From the NCBI RefSeq assembly GCF_003946465.1, contig NZ_RHOL01000006.1:1-64000 (forward strand): a DNA stretch of 64,000 bases. Direction: 5' to 3'. The translations under genes were made by a program, and so were the position numbers. The notes below the pieces were generated by a model, which was not told the origin of the DNA, searched no databases, and saw only the letters and a list, made by a program, of their open reading frames with translations. Positions 26,772-35,930 of the stretch are shown one piece after another. Every line of letters begins with the position of its first letter. Position 1 is the first letter of the stretch. The DNA is from Lacticaseibacillus hegangensis (GTDB lineage: Bacteria > Bacillota > Bacilli > Lactobacillales > Lactobacillaceae).

Positions 26772-27252
26772 CCAGCCATTTTTCGCAAAACTGACGCGGT
26801 GGTTCGGCGTCTTGGCTTTAGTGTTGCTTTTGGCAGGCTGCAGCCAGGCCTTGAAAAAGACCGTGTTTGAGAAAAGCAGCGGCGGTGAGACCACGACGAA
26901 GGTTTTTTACACGCGGGGCCGCTCTGACCGCGTCGACAAGCAAATCACCACGCTGGACCTCGATTTCGTCAAAATTGTGGGCAAAAGCGCGGCTAAAAAA
27001 GAGGCTGAGCGCTGGCGGCGAGTAGTGAGGGCCGATGTCAAGGCTCACGACAAGCTGCGCGGCGTGACCGCCAATGCGACGTTTGCCGGTACGACGGCCC
27101 GGGAGGTGGTCACGGTCGACCTTTCGCGAGCCAATATGAAGCGGCTGGCGCAGGCGGACGGCCAGCCGAATCCTGGCAAGGTCGATTACATCAGCCTGGA
27201 TAATGTCTCGCATACGCTGGAACAAGATGGGTACAAGGAAGTTAAGCAGTGA
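26752..27252 (+). CDS. YehR-like (DUF1307-type) lipoprotein, paralogue
   Basis: 166 residues. Lipobox LLLAGC gives Cys30. The mature part TTTKVFYTRGRSDRVDKQIT matches the first lipoprotein at 24395. The ATG lies inside the end of niaR (20-nt overlap), so translation is probably coupled. Two such paralogues within 2.5 kb suggest a local duplication. Function unknown. Confidence 0.75.
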   Translation: MKRPAASQPFFAKLTRWFGVLALVLLLAGCSQALKKTVFEKSSGGETTTKVFYTRGRSDRVDKQITTLDLDFVKIVGKSAAKKEAERWRRVVRADVKAHDKLRGVTANATFAGTTAREVVTVDLSRANMKRLAQADGQPNPGKVDYISLDNVSHTLEQDGYKEVKQ

Positions 27253-27256
27253 AGGG

Positions 27257-27281
27257 GGCGGCTGATGGGCCGGCCTTTTTT
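27257..27281 (+). terminator. weak terminator after the second lipoprotein gene
   Basis: GGCGGC with GCC(G)GCC, one bulge, 6-nt loop, then TTTTTT. Confidence 0.5.
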
Positions 27282-27288
27282 CGTGGTG

Positions 27289-27315
27289 GGGCTAAGTGCG
27301 CCCTGTCTCGCAGCC
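27289..27315 (+). repeat. eight-copy repeat, fragment A0 (3' end only)
   Basis: Contains GGGCTAAGTGCG and CTCGCAGCC, the conserved 3' end of the element, without a 5' half. It is joined directly to copy A1, as if an array unit lost its front. Confidence 0.7.
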
Positions 27316-27485
27316 GTAGTCGCGCTTGGTGGGGCAACCCCCGAGCGATTAGCAGCTACGCATGTCAGCCTGTAGCTCGCGCTGCGAGACAGGCTGATCA
27401 ACGCCTGGCGCCTCGCCGCTAAAGTTCGGCGGCAATCCGCCAGGCTAGGCTAATCGTCGGGCTAAGTGCGCCCCACCTCGCAGCC
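27316..27485 (+). repeat. eight-copy repeat, copy A1 (long form)
   Basis: Outer arms GGTGGGGC and GCCCCACC pair; the second stem is CCCGA-GCGATTAGC with GCTAATCG-TCGGG; the third is CCTGGCG/CGCCAGG; the tip CCGC/GCGG is flanked by the conserved CTCG and CAAT. The long form has an extra hairpin TCAGCCTGT/ACAGGCTGA inserted after CTACGC. 170 nt. Confidence 0.85.
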
Positions 27486-27611
27486 TTAGTCGCGCTCAGG
27501 GTTCGCAACGGGGGAGCATCCAGCTACGCTCAGCACCTCGTCGCCAAAGTCCAGCGGCAATGCGCTGAGCTAGGCTGGCTGTCCCCCTAAGTGCGCGAAC
27601 CCTTCGCAGCC
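27486..27611 (+). repeat. eight-copy repeat, copy A2 (short form)
   Basis: Outer arms AGGGTTCGC/GCGAACCCT, second stem GGGGGA/TCCCCC plus CCAGC/GCTGG, third stem GCTCAGC/GCTGAGC, tip TCGC/GCGG between CTCG and CAAT. 126 nt, directly abutting A1 and A3. Confidence 0.88.
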
Positions 27612-27735
27612 TTAGTCGCGCTCAGCCGAGCAACGTCCGAGTGTCCAGCTACGCTCAAGCCCTCGGCGCCAAAGAACGGCGCCAATGCCTTGAGCTAGGC
27701 TAGCCATCGGACTAAGTACGCTCGGCTTCGCAGCC
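27612..27735 (+). repeat. eight-copy repeat, copy A3 (short form)
   Basis: Outer arms AGCCGAGC/GCTCGGCT, second stem TCCGA/TCGGA, third stem GCTCAAG/CTTGAGC, tip GCGCC/GGCGC between CTCG and CAAT. 124 nt; it ends 78 bp before gdpP. Confidence 0.88.
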
Positions 27736-27812
27736 TTTCCTTAATAATATGTTAAACTGTAAGGGCACATTAAAGCGATTAGCAGCACTGCGAAAGCGAG
27801 TTAGCGAGGACT

Positions 27813-29819
27813 ATGAAAAAATTACTTGAAAAAATTACGCTGCCGTCTTTTTTAGAAGACGTGCGGCTGCGTTATCTGGCGCTGATCATGACCGGCCTGG
27901 CCGTGGTCGACGTGGTGATCGCGGTCTTCATTAAACCCTGGCTGGGTCTGCTTTTGTTCCTGTTCCTGCTCGGCCTGGTCGTGGCCACGTTCTTCACCCT
28001 GGAACGCATCACGGTGTCGACCAATAAATACATCTCTGACCTGTCCTACCGCATCAAGCGCGGCGAGCAGGAAGCTTTGATCAAGATGCCAGTCGGGATC
28101 CTGATTTTTGACCAGAAGATGAACGTCGAGTGGGCGAACCCGTACCTGCTGCAGTACTTCAAGGATGAGGACATTCTGGGCCGGCCGCTGAAGGACATCG
28201 ACGGCGAGCTGGCGGATGTCATCACCGCGCACCAAGACGACACAGAGCTGTCCGAGGTCCACTGGGGCGGCCACGACTTCAACCTGACGGTGCAAAAGCC
28301 GATCGGCGTCGCGTACCTGATGGACATCACGCATTACGCTCAGATCGAGGAAAAGGCGAAGGGCGAGCGCATCGCCATCGGCCAGGTGTTCCTGGATAAC
28401 TACGATGAGGTCACCCAAACCATGGACGACCAGGCCACGACGAACCTCAACTCATACGTCACGAACCAGATGAGCGACTGGGCCAACAAGTTCGGCATGT
28501 TCGTCAAGCGCGTGGCCAACGACCGCTTCCTGATGATTGCCTACATGCGGTCGCTGGAAGCCGTTGAGGCCGACAAGTTCAAGATTCTCGACACGATCCG
28601 CACCGAAACGTCGAAGCAGAACTACCCGCTGACGCTCTCGGTCGGGATCGCGTACGGCGACTCGGACCTGGCGCAGCTGGCCATCACCTCGCAGTCGAAC
28701 CTGGACCTTGCGCTTGGACGCGGCGGCGATCAGGTCGTGGTCCGCGCGAAAAACGCCCAGGCCCGTTTTTACGGCGGCAAGACGAACCCGATGGAAAAGC
28801 GTACTCGGGTGCGGGCACGAATGATCTCGCAGGCGCTGCAGGAGCTGTTCAAGCAGACGGACAAGATTTTTGTCGTCGGGCACGATCGGCCTGACATGGA
28901 TGCGATCGGCGCCAGCCTTGGCATTCGCCGCATTGCCCAGATGAACGGCAAGGAGTGCTACGTGGTGATCAATCCCGAGCACCTGCACTCTGACGTCGAG
29001 CGCCTGATGGGTGCGGTGGGCAAGGACCCGGATATCGGCAACGCCATCGTCACGCCGGAAGCGGCGCTGACTGAGGCCACCGATAAGTCGCTTTTGATTT
29101 TGGTCGACCACTCGAAGCGGTCGATCACGGCGGCACCGGCCCTGTTCGATCGCCTGGCGACGCGCACGGTCATCATCGACCATCACCGCCGCGGCGAGGA
29201 GTTCCCCGAAGACCCGATGCTGGTTTACATCGAGCCTTACGCCAGCTCAACGTGTGAGCTGATCACCGAAATGTTCGAGTACCAGCCGAAGGGCGTGGCG
29301 ACCCTGTCCAAGCTCGAGGCGACGGCAATGCTGGCCGGCATCACGGTCGACACCCATAACTTCGCGATGCGCACCGGCACGCGGACGTTCGACGCCGCGT
29401 CGTATCTGCGCAGCCTGGGCGCTGATCCGCAGATGACGCAGGCCTTTTTGAAGGAGAACGTCGACTCGTACATTCAAAAGAACCACCTGATCGACACGAT
29501 TGAAATGATCGCGCCAACTATGGCATTATGTACGGGTGAAGAGACTCAGACGTATGATCCGGTCATCGCGGCCCAGGCGGCGGACACGCTGCTGTCGCTT
29601 AACGGCATCGAGGCCAGCTTCGTGATCACGCGGCGGTCTGATTCAACCATCGGCATCTCTGCGCGCAGTCTTGGCAACATCAACGTGCAGCTGATCATGG
29701 AAAAACTTGGCGGCGGCGGTCACCTAAACAACGCGGCGACGCAGCTTGAAGGTAAAACCATCGTGCAAGCGACGGCGATGCTCAAGGACGCCATCAAGAC
29801 GGAAAAGGAAGAAAACTAG
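27813..29819 (+). CDS. gdpP: cyclic-di-AMP phosphodiesterase GdpP
   Basis: 668 residues, full length. Two N-terminal membrane helices (about 20-55), a PAS-like domain (60-150), a degenerate GGDEF domain (170-300), then the DHH phosphoesterase domain with VGHDRPDMDAIGASLG near 353 and IIDHHRRGE near 453, and the DHHA1 domain with GGGGHLNNAATQ near 632. It hydrolyses c-di-AMP to pApA and so tunes potassium/osmotic and cell-wall homeostasis. It lies 12 nt upstream of rplI, the conserved order in lactobacilli. ATG at 27813 after GCGAGGA. Confidence 0.95.
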   Translation: MKKLLEKITLPSFLEDVRLRYLALIMTGLAVVDVVIAVFIKPWLGLLLFLFLLGLVVATFFTLERITVSTNKYISDLSYRIKRGEQEALIKMPVGILIFDQKMNVEWANPYLLQYFKDEDILGRPLKDIDGELADVITAHQDDTELSEVHWGGHDFNLTVQKPIGVAYLMDITHYAQIEEKAKGERIAIGQVFLDNYDEVTQTMDDQATTNLNSYVTNQMSDWANKFGMFVKRVANDRFLMIAYMRSLEAVEADKFKILDTIRTETSKQNYPLTLSVGIAYGDSDLAQLAITSQSNLDLALGRGGDQVVVRAKNAQARFYGGKTNPMEKRTRVRARMISQALQELFKQTDKIFVVGHDRPDMDAIGASLGIRRIAQMNGKECYVVINPEHLHSDVERLMGAVGKDPDIGNAIVTPEAALTEATDKSLLILVDHSKRSITAAPALFDRLATRTVIIDHHRRGEEFPEDPMLVYIEPYASSTCELITEMFEYQPKGVATLSKLEATAMLAGITVDTHNFAMRTGTRTFDAASYLRSLGADPQMTQAFLKENVDSYIQKNHLIDTIEMIAPTMALCTGEETQTYDPVIAAQAADTLLSLNGIEASFVITRRSDSTIGISARSLGNINVQLIMEKLGGGGHLNNAATQLEGKTIVQATAMLKDAIKTEKEEN

Positions 29820-29831
29820 GGAGGCCATCTG

Positions 29832-30287
29832 ATGAAAGTGATTTTTACGCAGGACGTACGAGGCAAAGGTAACCGTGGCGAGGTCAAAGAGGTCCCGGAT
29901 GGTTACGCGCAGAATTTCCTGATCAAAAACGGCAAGGCCAAGCCGGCCACTCCGCAGGCGATGAGTGCCTTGCGCGGTCAGCAGAAGCTTGAAGAGAAAA
30001 AGGCCGCCGAGCACCGCGCCGAGGCCGAAGCCGTCAAAACTAAGCTCGAAGACGACAAGACGGTCGTGCAGATTCAAAGCAAGGCCGGCGAGGACTCCCG
30101 CCTGTTTGGCTCGATCCCGAGCAAGCAGATCGCGCAGGCCCTGGAAAAGCAGTACCAGATTAAGGTCGACAAGCGCAAGATGGACCTGCCGGAGCCGATT
30201 CGCGCCCTTGGTTTCCGCAACGTGACCGTTCACCTGTACCCAGGCGTCGACGCCAGGATCCGTGTCCACATCACCGCGCAGAAGTAG
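29832..30287 (+). CDS. rplI: 50S ribosomal protein L9
   Basis: 151 residues, normal length. N-terminal L9 signature [18 protein letters not shown] (residues 13-30), the long central helix (about 45-75, Glu/Lys/Ala-rich) and the C-terminal 23S-binding domain. Binds domain V of 23S rRNA. SD GGGAGG. In relatives dnaB follows immediately; here a 6.3-kb insertion intervenes. Confidence 0.97.
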   Translation: MKVIFTQDVRGKGNRGEVKEVPDGYAQNFLIKNGKAKPATPQAMSALRGQQKLEEKKAAEHRAEAEAVKTKLEDDKTVVQIQSKAGEDSRLFGSIPSKQIAQALEKQYQIKVDKRKMDLPEPIRALGFRNVTVHLYPGVDARIRVHITAQK

Positions 30288-30308
30288 CGGCGGGCAAGTT
30301 GTTCACCA

Positions 30309-30317
30309 TGCTATAAT
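30309..30317 (+). promoter_or_regulatory. extended -10 promoter of a candidate small RNA
   Basis: TGCTATAAT, the TGn extended -10 with perfect TATAAT. No good -35 box, as is common for extended -10 promoters. Confidence 0.6.
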
Positions 30318-30323
30318 GAAGAC

Positions 30324-30443
30324 ACAAAAGGCGCCGTGCGCGAACACGACGCCCCTGGGTCACCCGCCGTTGGTACCGGTGGTCACCTTAAGACTTTGTT
30401 TTTACGCTCAGTCGTTCGGCTATCGCCGGGCGGCTATTTTTTT
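30324..30443 (+). ncRNA. candidate small RNA downstream of rplI
   Basis: A transcript from the extended -10 would be about 120 nt and end at an 11-bp terminator stem (30410-30420 with 30425-30435; three G-U pairs; TATC loop) followed by ATTTTTTT. Its 5' part forms GGCGCCGTG/CACGACGCC with a single mismatch and a CGCGAA loop (30330-30353), and CGCCG/CGGTG follows. No ribosome site or plausible reading frame. I cannot match it to a known family. It could also be the rplI 3' end with its terminator. Confidence 0.5.
30410..30443 (+). terminator. terminator of rplI and/or the small RNA
   Basis: AGTCGTTCGGC/GCCGGGCGGCT stem with 4-nt loop, then seven Ts. Confidence 0.8.
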
Positions 30444-30589
30444 ACGGTTCTTGTCGGGAACGATGACTGCAAGCCGGATATCGAAATCTATCAGTTGATG
30501 GCTCTGGCGACGATTTAATTCAGGTGGCCTGAAACGGTCCTGGAGTATTATGTTGCGGTTTATCCGGCTCTGCGATGGGTAGAATAAAA
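30444..30589. other. intergenic region downstream of the surface-protein gene
   Basis: 146 bp with no gene or obvious site; composition becomes AT-richer at this boundary, where the inserted segment begins. Confidence 0.4.
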
Positions 30590-30634
30590 CAGAGTCCACC
30601 TTGCGAAGCGATTAGACTTCGCAAGGGGACTCTG
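30590..30634 (-). terminator. terminator of the large surface-protein gene
   Basis: Minus strand stem of 18 bp (CAGAGTCC and CCTTGCGAAG arms with one bulged base), 8-nt loop, then TTTTATTCT. Confidence 0.85.
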
Positions 30635-30671
30635 AATTAAGAGGGGGTGTTACTTAAATCATTGTTGGAGC

Positions 30672-33600
30672 TTATTGACGATTAAATTTCTTTCCAATCG
30701 CGCCGAGCTCGAGCAGTGCGCCTAACATCAGAAGCCCACTTAGACTAGTCAGTAGTGCTTGGTCTTCACCAGTCTCAGGCAGTTTGTTCTGTGTGCTGCC
30801 AGTTTCATGGCCAGATTGATCCTTTGGGGAGGTATTCGAGCCATTTTCTGTTGGCAGTTCAGTCTCGCCCTGTGGTGTTTGAGAGTTTGGCACGAGACTA
30901 TCAAGCGTTGCCTTTAGGAAATTGGCAACGGTGTCCACAGTCTCTTGAGTCGCCTCAGGATCAGCGGCCACCTTATTAGCGGCGTTCAGCGCGTCAATAA
31001 ACTTAGCCCATGATTCAGCGGTGTAGTCTTCGGCCTTCAAACCATTGGATTGGGCAATCAGGTTGTTGAGTGCCGTCTTGTCAACGGCTGGCGTTACTGG
31101 GGCTTTGACTAAAGCCTTGATTGCATCATCAAGGGTCTTGGCGGCCGCGTCAACGGTGACCTGAGTCGCTTTGGAATCAGCGGCAACTTTGTTAGCGGCA
31201 GTGAGCGCGTCAACAAACTTGGCCCAGGACTCAACGGTGTAGTCTTTTGCCTTCAAGCCATTTGCGAGGACAATCAGTTTGTTGAGCTTGGTCTTGTCAA
31301 CGTTCGGTGTCACTGTGGTTTTAACCAAAGACTCAATTGCATTGCCAAGCGTCTTAGTTGCAGCGTCAACGGTGGTCTGAGTTGCCCCAGAATCAGCAGC
31401 AACCTTGTTGGCTGCAATTAAGGCGTCAATAAAGTGAGTCCAGGATTCAACGGTGTAGTCTTTTGCCTCTAAACCGTTCGCGTGGATGATGAGTTTGTTG
31501 AGCTTGGTCTTGTCAACATTTGACGTTACTGGAGCTTTGACCAAAGCCTTGATTGCATCATCGAGCGTCTTAGTGGCAGTGTCGACAGAGGTTTGAGTCG
31601 CCTCAGGATCGGCCGCCACCTTGTTGGCAGCAGTGAGCGCGTCAACAAACTTGGCCCAGGACTCAACGGTGTAGTCTTTAGCCTTCAAGCCATTTGCCTG
31701 GAGAATCAGTTTGTTGAGCTTGGTCTTGTCGACATTTGGCGTTACTGGAGCTTTAACCAAAGCCTTGATTGCGTCATCGAGCGTCTTAGTGGCAGCGTCG
31801 ACAGAGGTTTGAGTCGCCTCAGGATCGGCCGCGACTTTGTTAGCAGCAGTGAGCGCGTCAACAAACTTGGCCCAGGACTCAACGGTGTAGTCTTTAGCCT
31901 TCAAGCCATTTGCCTGAAGAATCAGTTTGTTGAGCTTGGTCTTGTCGACATTTGGCGTTACTGGAGCTTTAACCAAAGCCTTGATTGCATCATCGAGCGT
32001 CTTAGTGGCAGCGTCTACAGAGGTTTGAGTCGCCTCGGAATCGGCCGCGACTTTGTTAGCAGCAGTGAGCGCGTCAACAAAGTTGGCCCAAGACTCAACG
32101 GTGTAGTCTTTAGCCTTCAAGCCATTTGCCTGGAGAATCAGTTTGTTCAGTGCTGTTTTATCTACAGATGAATCTACCTTCACTGTCAATGTGGCAGTCA
32201 GATCCTTAATCTGAGAACTTGTCGCAGTGATCTCATAGGATTGTGACGCCGCAGTGTCGGAGACAGTGACTAAGCCATCTTTGTCGATAGACACTGGTAC
32301 CTCTGCGGCCGGGTCCTTGGTCGCAGCACTGTATGTGGCAGCTTTACTCCAAGAATCTGTGATTTCGGTTCCATTCTTATCAAAGGCTTGGAGAACAGTC
32401 TGGTAGGTCTCGCCAGGCTTGAGAGAAACCACTGACTCGGTAAATTGTAGGGTTTCCGGAACAACGTGAGTATTCACCGTTTGTGAAGGCTTTTGGCCGT
32501 CAGGAATGGTGATACCTGGGATGTCGGCGACACTCGCCGGAAAATGATATGTCCCGGCAGGTGAGCTTTCAGTGTAGTTGCTAGGATCATCATCCCAGCT
32601 GAGAATCTTGTACTCAACTTGGGTGCCATCACTAATGTTTGCTTTAACGGTGGATGGCAAGTCTAAGTCATTCCGAGATTTACCGACGAAGCGGTCAATT
32701 GGTGCGAGTGCCTCGAACGAAACAACCGTCCGCGGGGCTTTTACCGTGATATGAGCCACAATTGGTAAAGCCACCCCATCAGCCTGACCAACCAGGTCGA
32801 ATGTGCCTGCTTCGGCATATTGGTCTGGGGTGATTTCAGGCCACGATACTGGCACTTCCTTCGTCGTTTTATCGGAATAGTTCACAGTAACCGTTGCTGG
32901 TAACTCAGGCGCTTCACCTGCCTGGGTCGAGATGTTAATTGGTGCATACCCTTGCTCATAGACGTTGTTGACGACCAGTTGCGGGGCCAAGGCAGTTTCA
33001 GACATCTTAATCCCGTCCGGGACTGTCAGTGTCCCTGCTTGGTAGTCTTTGTAGGCTTGAAGGGCGCCGGTGGTCGTGAATGCGTCGAAGCCAGCATTAT
33101 CGCGATCATAGTTAGGCAAAGAACTGTCAGTAATGGCAATCATGAAGCTAACCTTGTCAGGTAAAGCGCCTTGTGCCGAAAGCTGACTGAAATAGTTAGA
33201 AACGTCAATGTCTAACTGATTGTGATTGGCAATCACTTCTTTATTCGTCACGTCCCGAGTCGCAATTGGCGTCTTATCGGTGTCATTGTCAGGGGCATTG
33301 CTCCAGGTGATCTTGGTTGATTCCCAAGTTGGGTCGACTGCATATGCCTGAATGTGATATTGCGTGTTTGCGAGCTTCTCGGCATTGGTCACGCCAGCCG
33401 CGCTGACCCATGAGTCATAGCGCATGATGGTCAGGCGCAGTAAGGCTTGCTTAACGCCATCAGTCAGTTTGTCAGCTGGCACGGTGACGTAAATACGCCG
33501 ATTGTAGCCGTCAGACTTCGCATTTTTCAATTTGACACTTGCATTGCCAGTGTAGTTGACGCCGAAGGGATACTTGTAGGCGTCGTTTTCTGGAATCGTG

Positions 33601-35930
33601 CTAACCCCTGCCGCGGCGGAGGAGTATGCCTTATCGGCGATGCTCTTCTGAACGTAAGCGACCTCCGATGCAGGGTACTGTGCATTACCGATTCCTGTGC
33701 CGAGATCGCCAGTAAAGGTGACTGTTGCGGTAATTGAGAAATCGTTGTTTTCGAGGTTGGTTGCATGGCCCTTGACCGTCACGGTGCCTGGCTTGAGGAC
33801 ATCTTCAGTTGGAATAACGTCCCACTGAACTGGGCTGGTGGCCTGGCCTGAGCTGGTGATTTGATCGTTCACAAGCTCGTCGTAGTCAATCTTAAGCTCT
33901 GTTGGTAATTTTGGATAAAAGCCCGTCAAGGAGGTAATCTCAAGCGAGACGTCATGATACTTGGTCGTCTTCGTCACATTTGAGATTTGACTAAAGCCGG
34001 CATCGGGCACCTTATTTTTAAGGCTGGTGCCAAAGAAATCTTCGGTTGCAGACTTGGTGAGCCCCAAGCCAACTGCAGGTGAATCATCCGCTGGCTTGAA
34101 CATTGCGGTCCGCTCGCGCAACTTCGCCGTGTCAGTAAACGCAGCGATATCATCGCTAGCGGGATCGAAGACGGTGTCCGACTGGGCTTTCAGCTCGGCC
34201 TGGAGAGCAGGGTCTTTGCTGATGGCCAGGGATGGGTCAGCAAGTACATTGCCGCCCGCTTTTAAGACATCAGGTGTGGCCCCACTGCGTTCAGACGCAA
34301 CGCTTTCTGGGAAAATCACATTGTGTTTGAAGAACTGGTCAACGTTGGCACCCAGGGTGTTTTCGACTGCAGGGTCGCCATTGTCTGGGAAGTTGGACAG
34401 GAACTTCAGGCTCCCTGAGCCCTCCTTGTAGAGAATATTGTTCTCGAAGTGGGAGGTGACACCGGAATTGTTGGAACTGTTCCCCTCACCAAAGAGCGAA
34501 GTGGAAATCCCGTCGCCAACGTACAATGTGTTGTTATACACCTGCGGCATTGTGCTGTTGTCGGTTTTCTGCCAGTAATGCATCAGGCTCTGTTCACTAT
34601 ATTCGTACGCAGAGGACTTGCCCGGGTTATCGGCACTCGTCCCGCTGTTACCAAAGCCATCATTGGCGGAGATGTTGTACCGGATGATCGAGTTTTTCTG
34701 ATCACCCATTGTCAGCATAAAGCCACCGGCGTTGTCGTGAGAGTAGTTGTACTGGTAAATCACACCATCGCAGGCCATGTCGATGTCAAATGCTTCGGCG
34801 TCGTTATAGCCATAGCGAATGCCATAGACTTCGTTGTATTGGAATATCGCGTGGTCCGTTGACATTGCCCACAGGCCAGCATAGTTTTGCTTCCCGTAGT
34901 CCGCGTTGCAGGGGCGGTTGACGACGTTACCTTCAACGAGTCCGCCGGCTGCGACTTCGGAAAGAACAACGCCATCACCTGCGATATCTTGCAGATAGTT
35001 GTTTTTGATCTTGATGTTAGTGAAAGTCTTAAAGAAGTTGTTGCCCCGGGATGTATCAGCATCGGCTTTTGTGCGGATGCCCTCAAGGCCGACTCGGACA
35101 ACTGCGTTATGTTCAATCAAGACGTTGTTGAACCCAGTTGATGAGCGATGCTCATTTGCTGGGATAACTTCATCCCCGTCCTGATTAAACCAAGCACCAT
35201 ACACAATGATCCCACCTACCGCTTTTGAGCGTTGGGTGGTGCGATCACCGCCATAATTCAGATAGTATTCACTTTGCACATCGTGAACGTAATTATTCCG
35301 AATCCGAATATTATTGAACGTGTGGTCTTGGGTATCGCCATAAACTAGGATGCCAGCACGCTGAGCATCGCCTGGCTTTTTATACAGTTCTTTGTCCGAA
35401 GTGTCAGGGCTGTTCGTGACTTCGATATTGGAGATATCCCAATTCTCTTGATTACGAAGCTGAATCGTCCCTGAGACGGCGCGTTTCGAAGAGCCCACGC
35501 TGTAAGTCCCATTACCATTGATGACTGGTCGCTGGTTGGCTGAATAGACGGCTTTACCATCCGTGCCAACTTGATAAAGATCGATTGCGATTGGTGCCTG
35601 CTCGGTACCGTCACCCTTTGGCCATAGATATTCATTATTCCAGGTGCTGTCTGCGTTCAGCAGGATGTGGTCACCAGCCTTAAAAGTTTGCTGGTTGACA
35701 CGACTTAACGTTTTCCAGGCAGTTTTTGGACTTGTGCCGTCAGCTGTATCATCTCCATTTTTTGAGTCAACGTAGTAAGTTTGGCCATCTTTTGAGACCC
35801 CAACTGACACAAACTTATTTGCATCGGCTTGTACAGACTGTGTGGTGTTCGCATACATCGCAAATCCAAGCGCAAGGATTGGCAGACCTATACAAGCGTA
35901 GAGCAGGTGCTTAATCCAATGTTGCTTCAT
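30672..35930 (-). CDS. LPXTG-anchored surface protein with beta-helix, DNRLRE-like and FIVAR domains
   Basis: 1752 residues. Signal peptide (about 1-34), then a parallel beta-helix domain (about 45-480, entry TYYVDSKNGDDTADGTSPK, with repeated IRNNYVHD/IEHNAVVR turns) typical of polysaccharide lyase or binding proteins. A DNRLRE/CBM96-like beta-sandwich (about 750-960) is followed by Ig-like Big_4 domains (about 1010-1160: NYSDKTTKEVPVSWPEI), an Ig-like Big_2-type domain, six FIVAR-type repeats (about 1253-1683), a Pro/Ser/Thr stalk and the sorting signal LPETG near 1718 with a hydrophobic segment and basic tail. Likely attached by sortase A and involved in binding or cutting a plant or mucosal polysaccharide. 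ATG follows GGAGGAAAG. The gene is AT-richer than its neighbours and separates rplI from dnaB. Confidence 0.9.
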   Translation of the reverse strand: MKQHWIKHLLYACIGLPILALGFAMYANTTQSVQADANKFVSVGVSKDGQTYYVDSKNGDDTADGTSPKTAWKTLSRVNQQTFKAGDHILLNADSTWNNEYLWPKGDGTEQAPIAIDLYQVGTDGKAVYSANQRPVINGNGTYSVGSSKRAVSGTIQLRNQENWDISNIEVTNSPDTSDKELYKKPGDAQRAGILVYGDTQDHTFNNIRIRNNYVHDVQSEYYLNYGGDRTTQRSKAVGGIIVYGAWFNQDGDEVIPANEHRSSTGFNNVLIEHNAVVRVGLEGIRTKADADTSRGNNFFKTFTNIKIKNNYLQDIAGDGVVLSEVAAGGLVEGNVVNRPCNADYGKQNYAGLWAMSTDHAIFQYNEVYGIRYGYNDAEAFDIDMACDGVIYQYNYSHDNAGGFMLTMGDQKNSIIRYNISANDGFGNSGTSADNPGKSSAYEYSEQSLMHYWQKTDNSTMPQVYNNTLYVGDGISTSLFGEGNSSNNSGVTSHFENNILYKEGSGSLKFLSNFPDNGDPAVENTLGANVDQFFKHNVIFPESVASERSGATPDVLKAGGNVLADPSLAISKDPALQAELKAQSDTVFDPASDDIAAFTDTAKLRERTAMFKPADDSPAVGLGLTKSATEDFFGTSLKNKVPDAGFSQISNVTKTTKYHDVSLEITSLTGFYPKLPTELKIDYDELVNDQITSSGQATSPVQWDVIPTEDVLKPGTVTVKGHATNLENNDFSITATVTFTGDLGTGIGNAQYPASEVAYVQKSIADKAYSSAAAGVSTIPENDAYKYPFGVNYTGNASVKLKNAKSDGYNRRIYVTVPADKLTDGVKQALLRLTIMRYDSWVSAAGVTNAEKLANTQYHIQAYAVDPTWESTKITWSNAPDNDTDKTPIATRDVTNKEVIANHNQLDIDVSNYFSQLSAQGALPDKVSFMIAITDSSLPNYDRDNAGFDAFTTTGALQAYKDYQAGTLTVPDGIKMSETALAPQLVVNNVYEQGYAPINISTQAGEAPELPATVTVNYSDKTTKEVPVSWPEITPDQYAEAGTFDLVGQADGVALPIVAHITVKAPRTVVSFEALAPIDRFVGKSRNDLDLPSTVKANISDGTQVEYKILSWDDDPSNYTESSPAGTYHFPASVADIPGITIPDGQKPSQTVNTHVVPETLQFTESVVSLKPGETYQTVLQAFDKNGTEITDSWSKAATYSAATKDPAAEVPVSIDKDGLVTVSDTAASQSYEITATSSQIKDLTATLTVKVDSSVDKTALNKLILQANGLKAKDYTVESWANFVDALTAANKVAADSEATQTSVDAATKTLDDAIKALVKAPVTPNVDKTKLNKLILQANGLKAKDYTVESWAKFVDALTAANKVAADPEATQTSVDAATKTLDDAIKALVKAPVTPNVDKTKLNKLILQANGLKAKDYTVESWAKFVDALTAANKVAADPEATQTSVDTATKTLDDAIKALVKAPVTSNVDKTKLNKLIIHANGLEAKDYTVESWTHFIDALIAANKVAADSGATQTTVDAATKTLGNAIESLVKTTVTPNVDKTKLNKLIVLANGLKAKDYTVESWAKFVDALTAANKVAADSKATQVTVDAAAKTLDDAIKALVKAPVTPAVDKTALNNLIAQSNGLKAEDYTAESWAKFIDALNAANKVAADPEATQETVDTVANFLKATLDSLVPNSQTPQGETELPTENGSNTSPKDQSGHETGSTQNKLPETGEDQALLTSLSGLLMLGALLELGAIGKKFNRQ
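30884..32170 (-). repeat. six tandem FIVAR-encoding repeats
   Basis: Six units of about 216 bp (72 codons), each containing ANGLKAKDYTVESWAKF or a close variant and ending ALVKAPVTPN. The second and third units (about 31530-31960) are almost identical in DNA, pointing to recent duplication; units 4 and 6 are the most divergent. The number of units may vary between strains. Confidence 0.9.
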
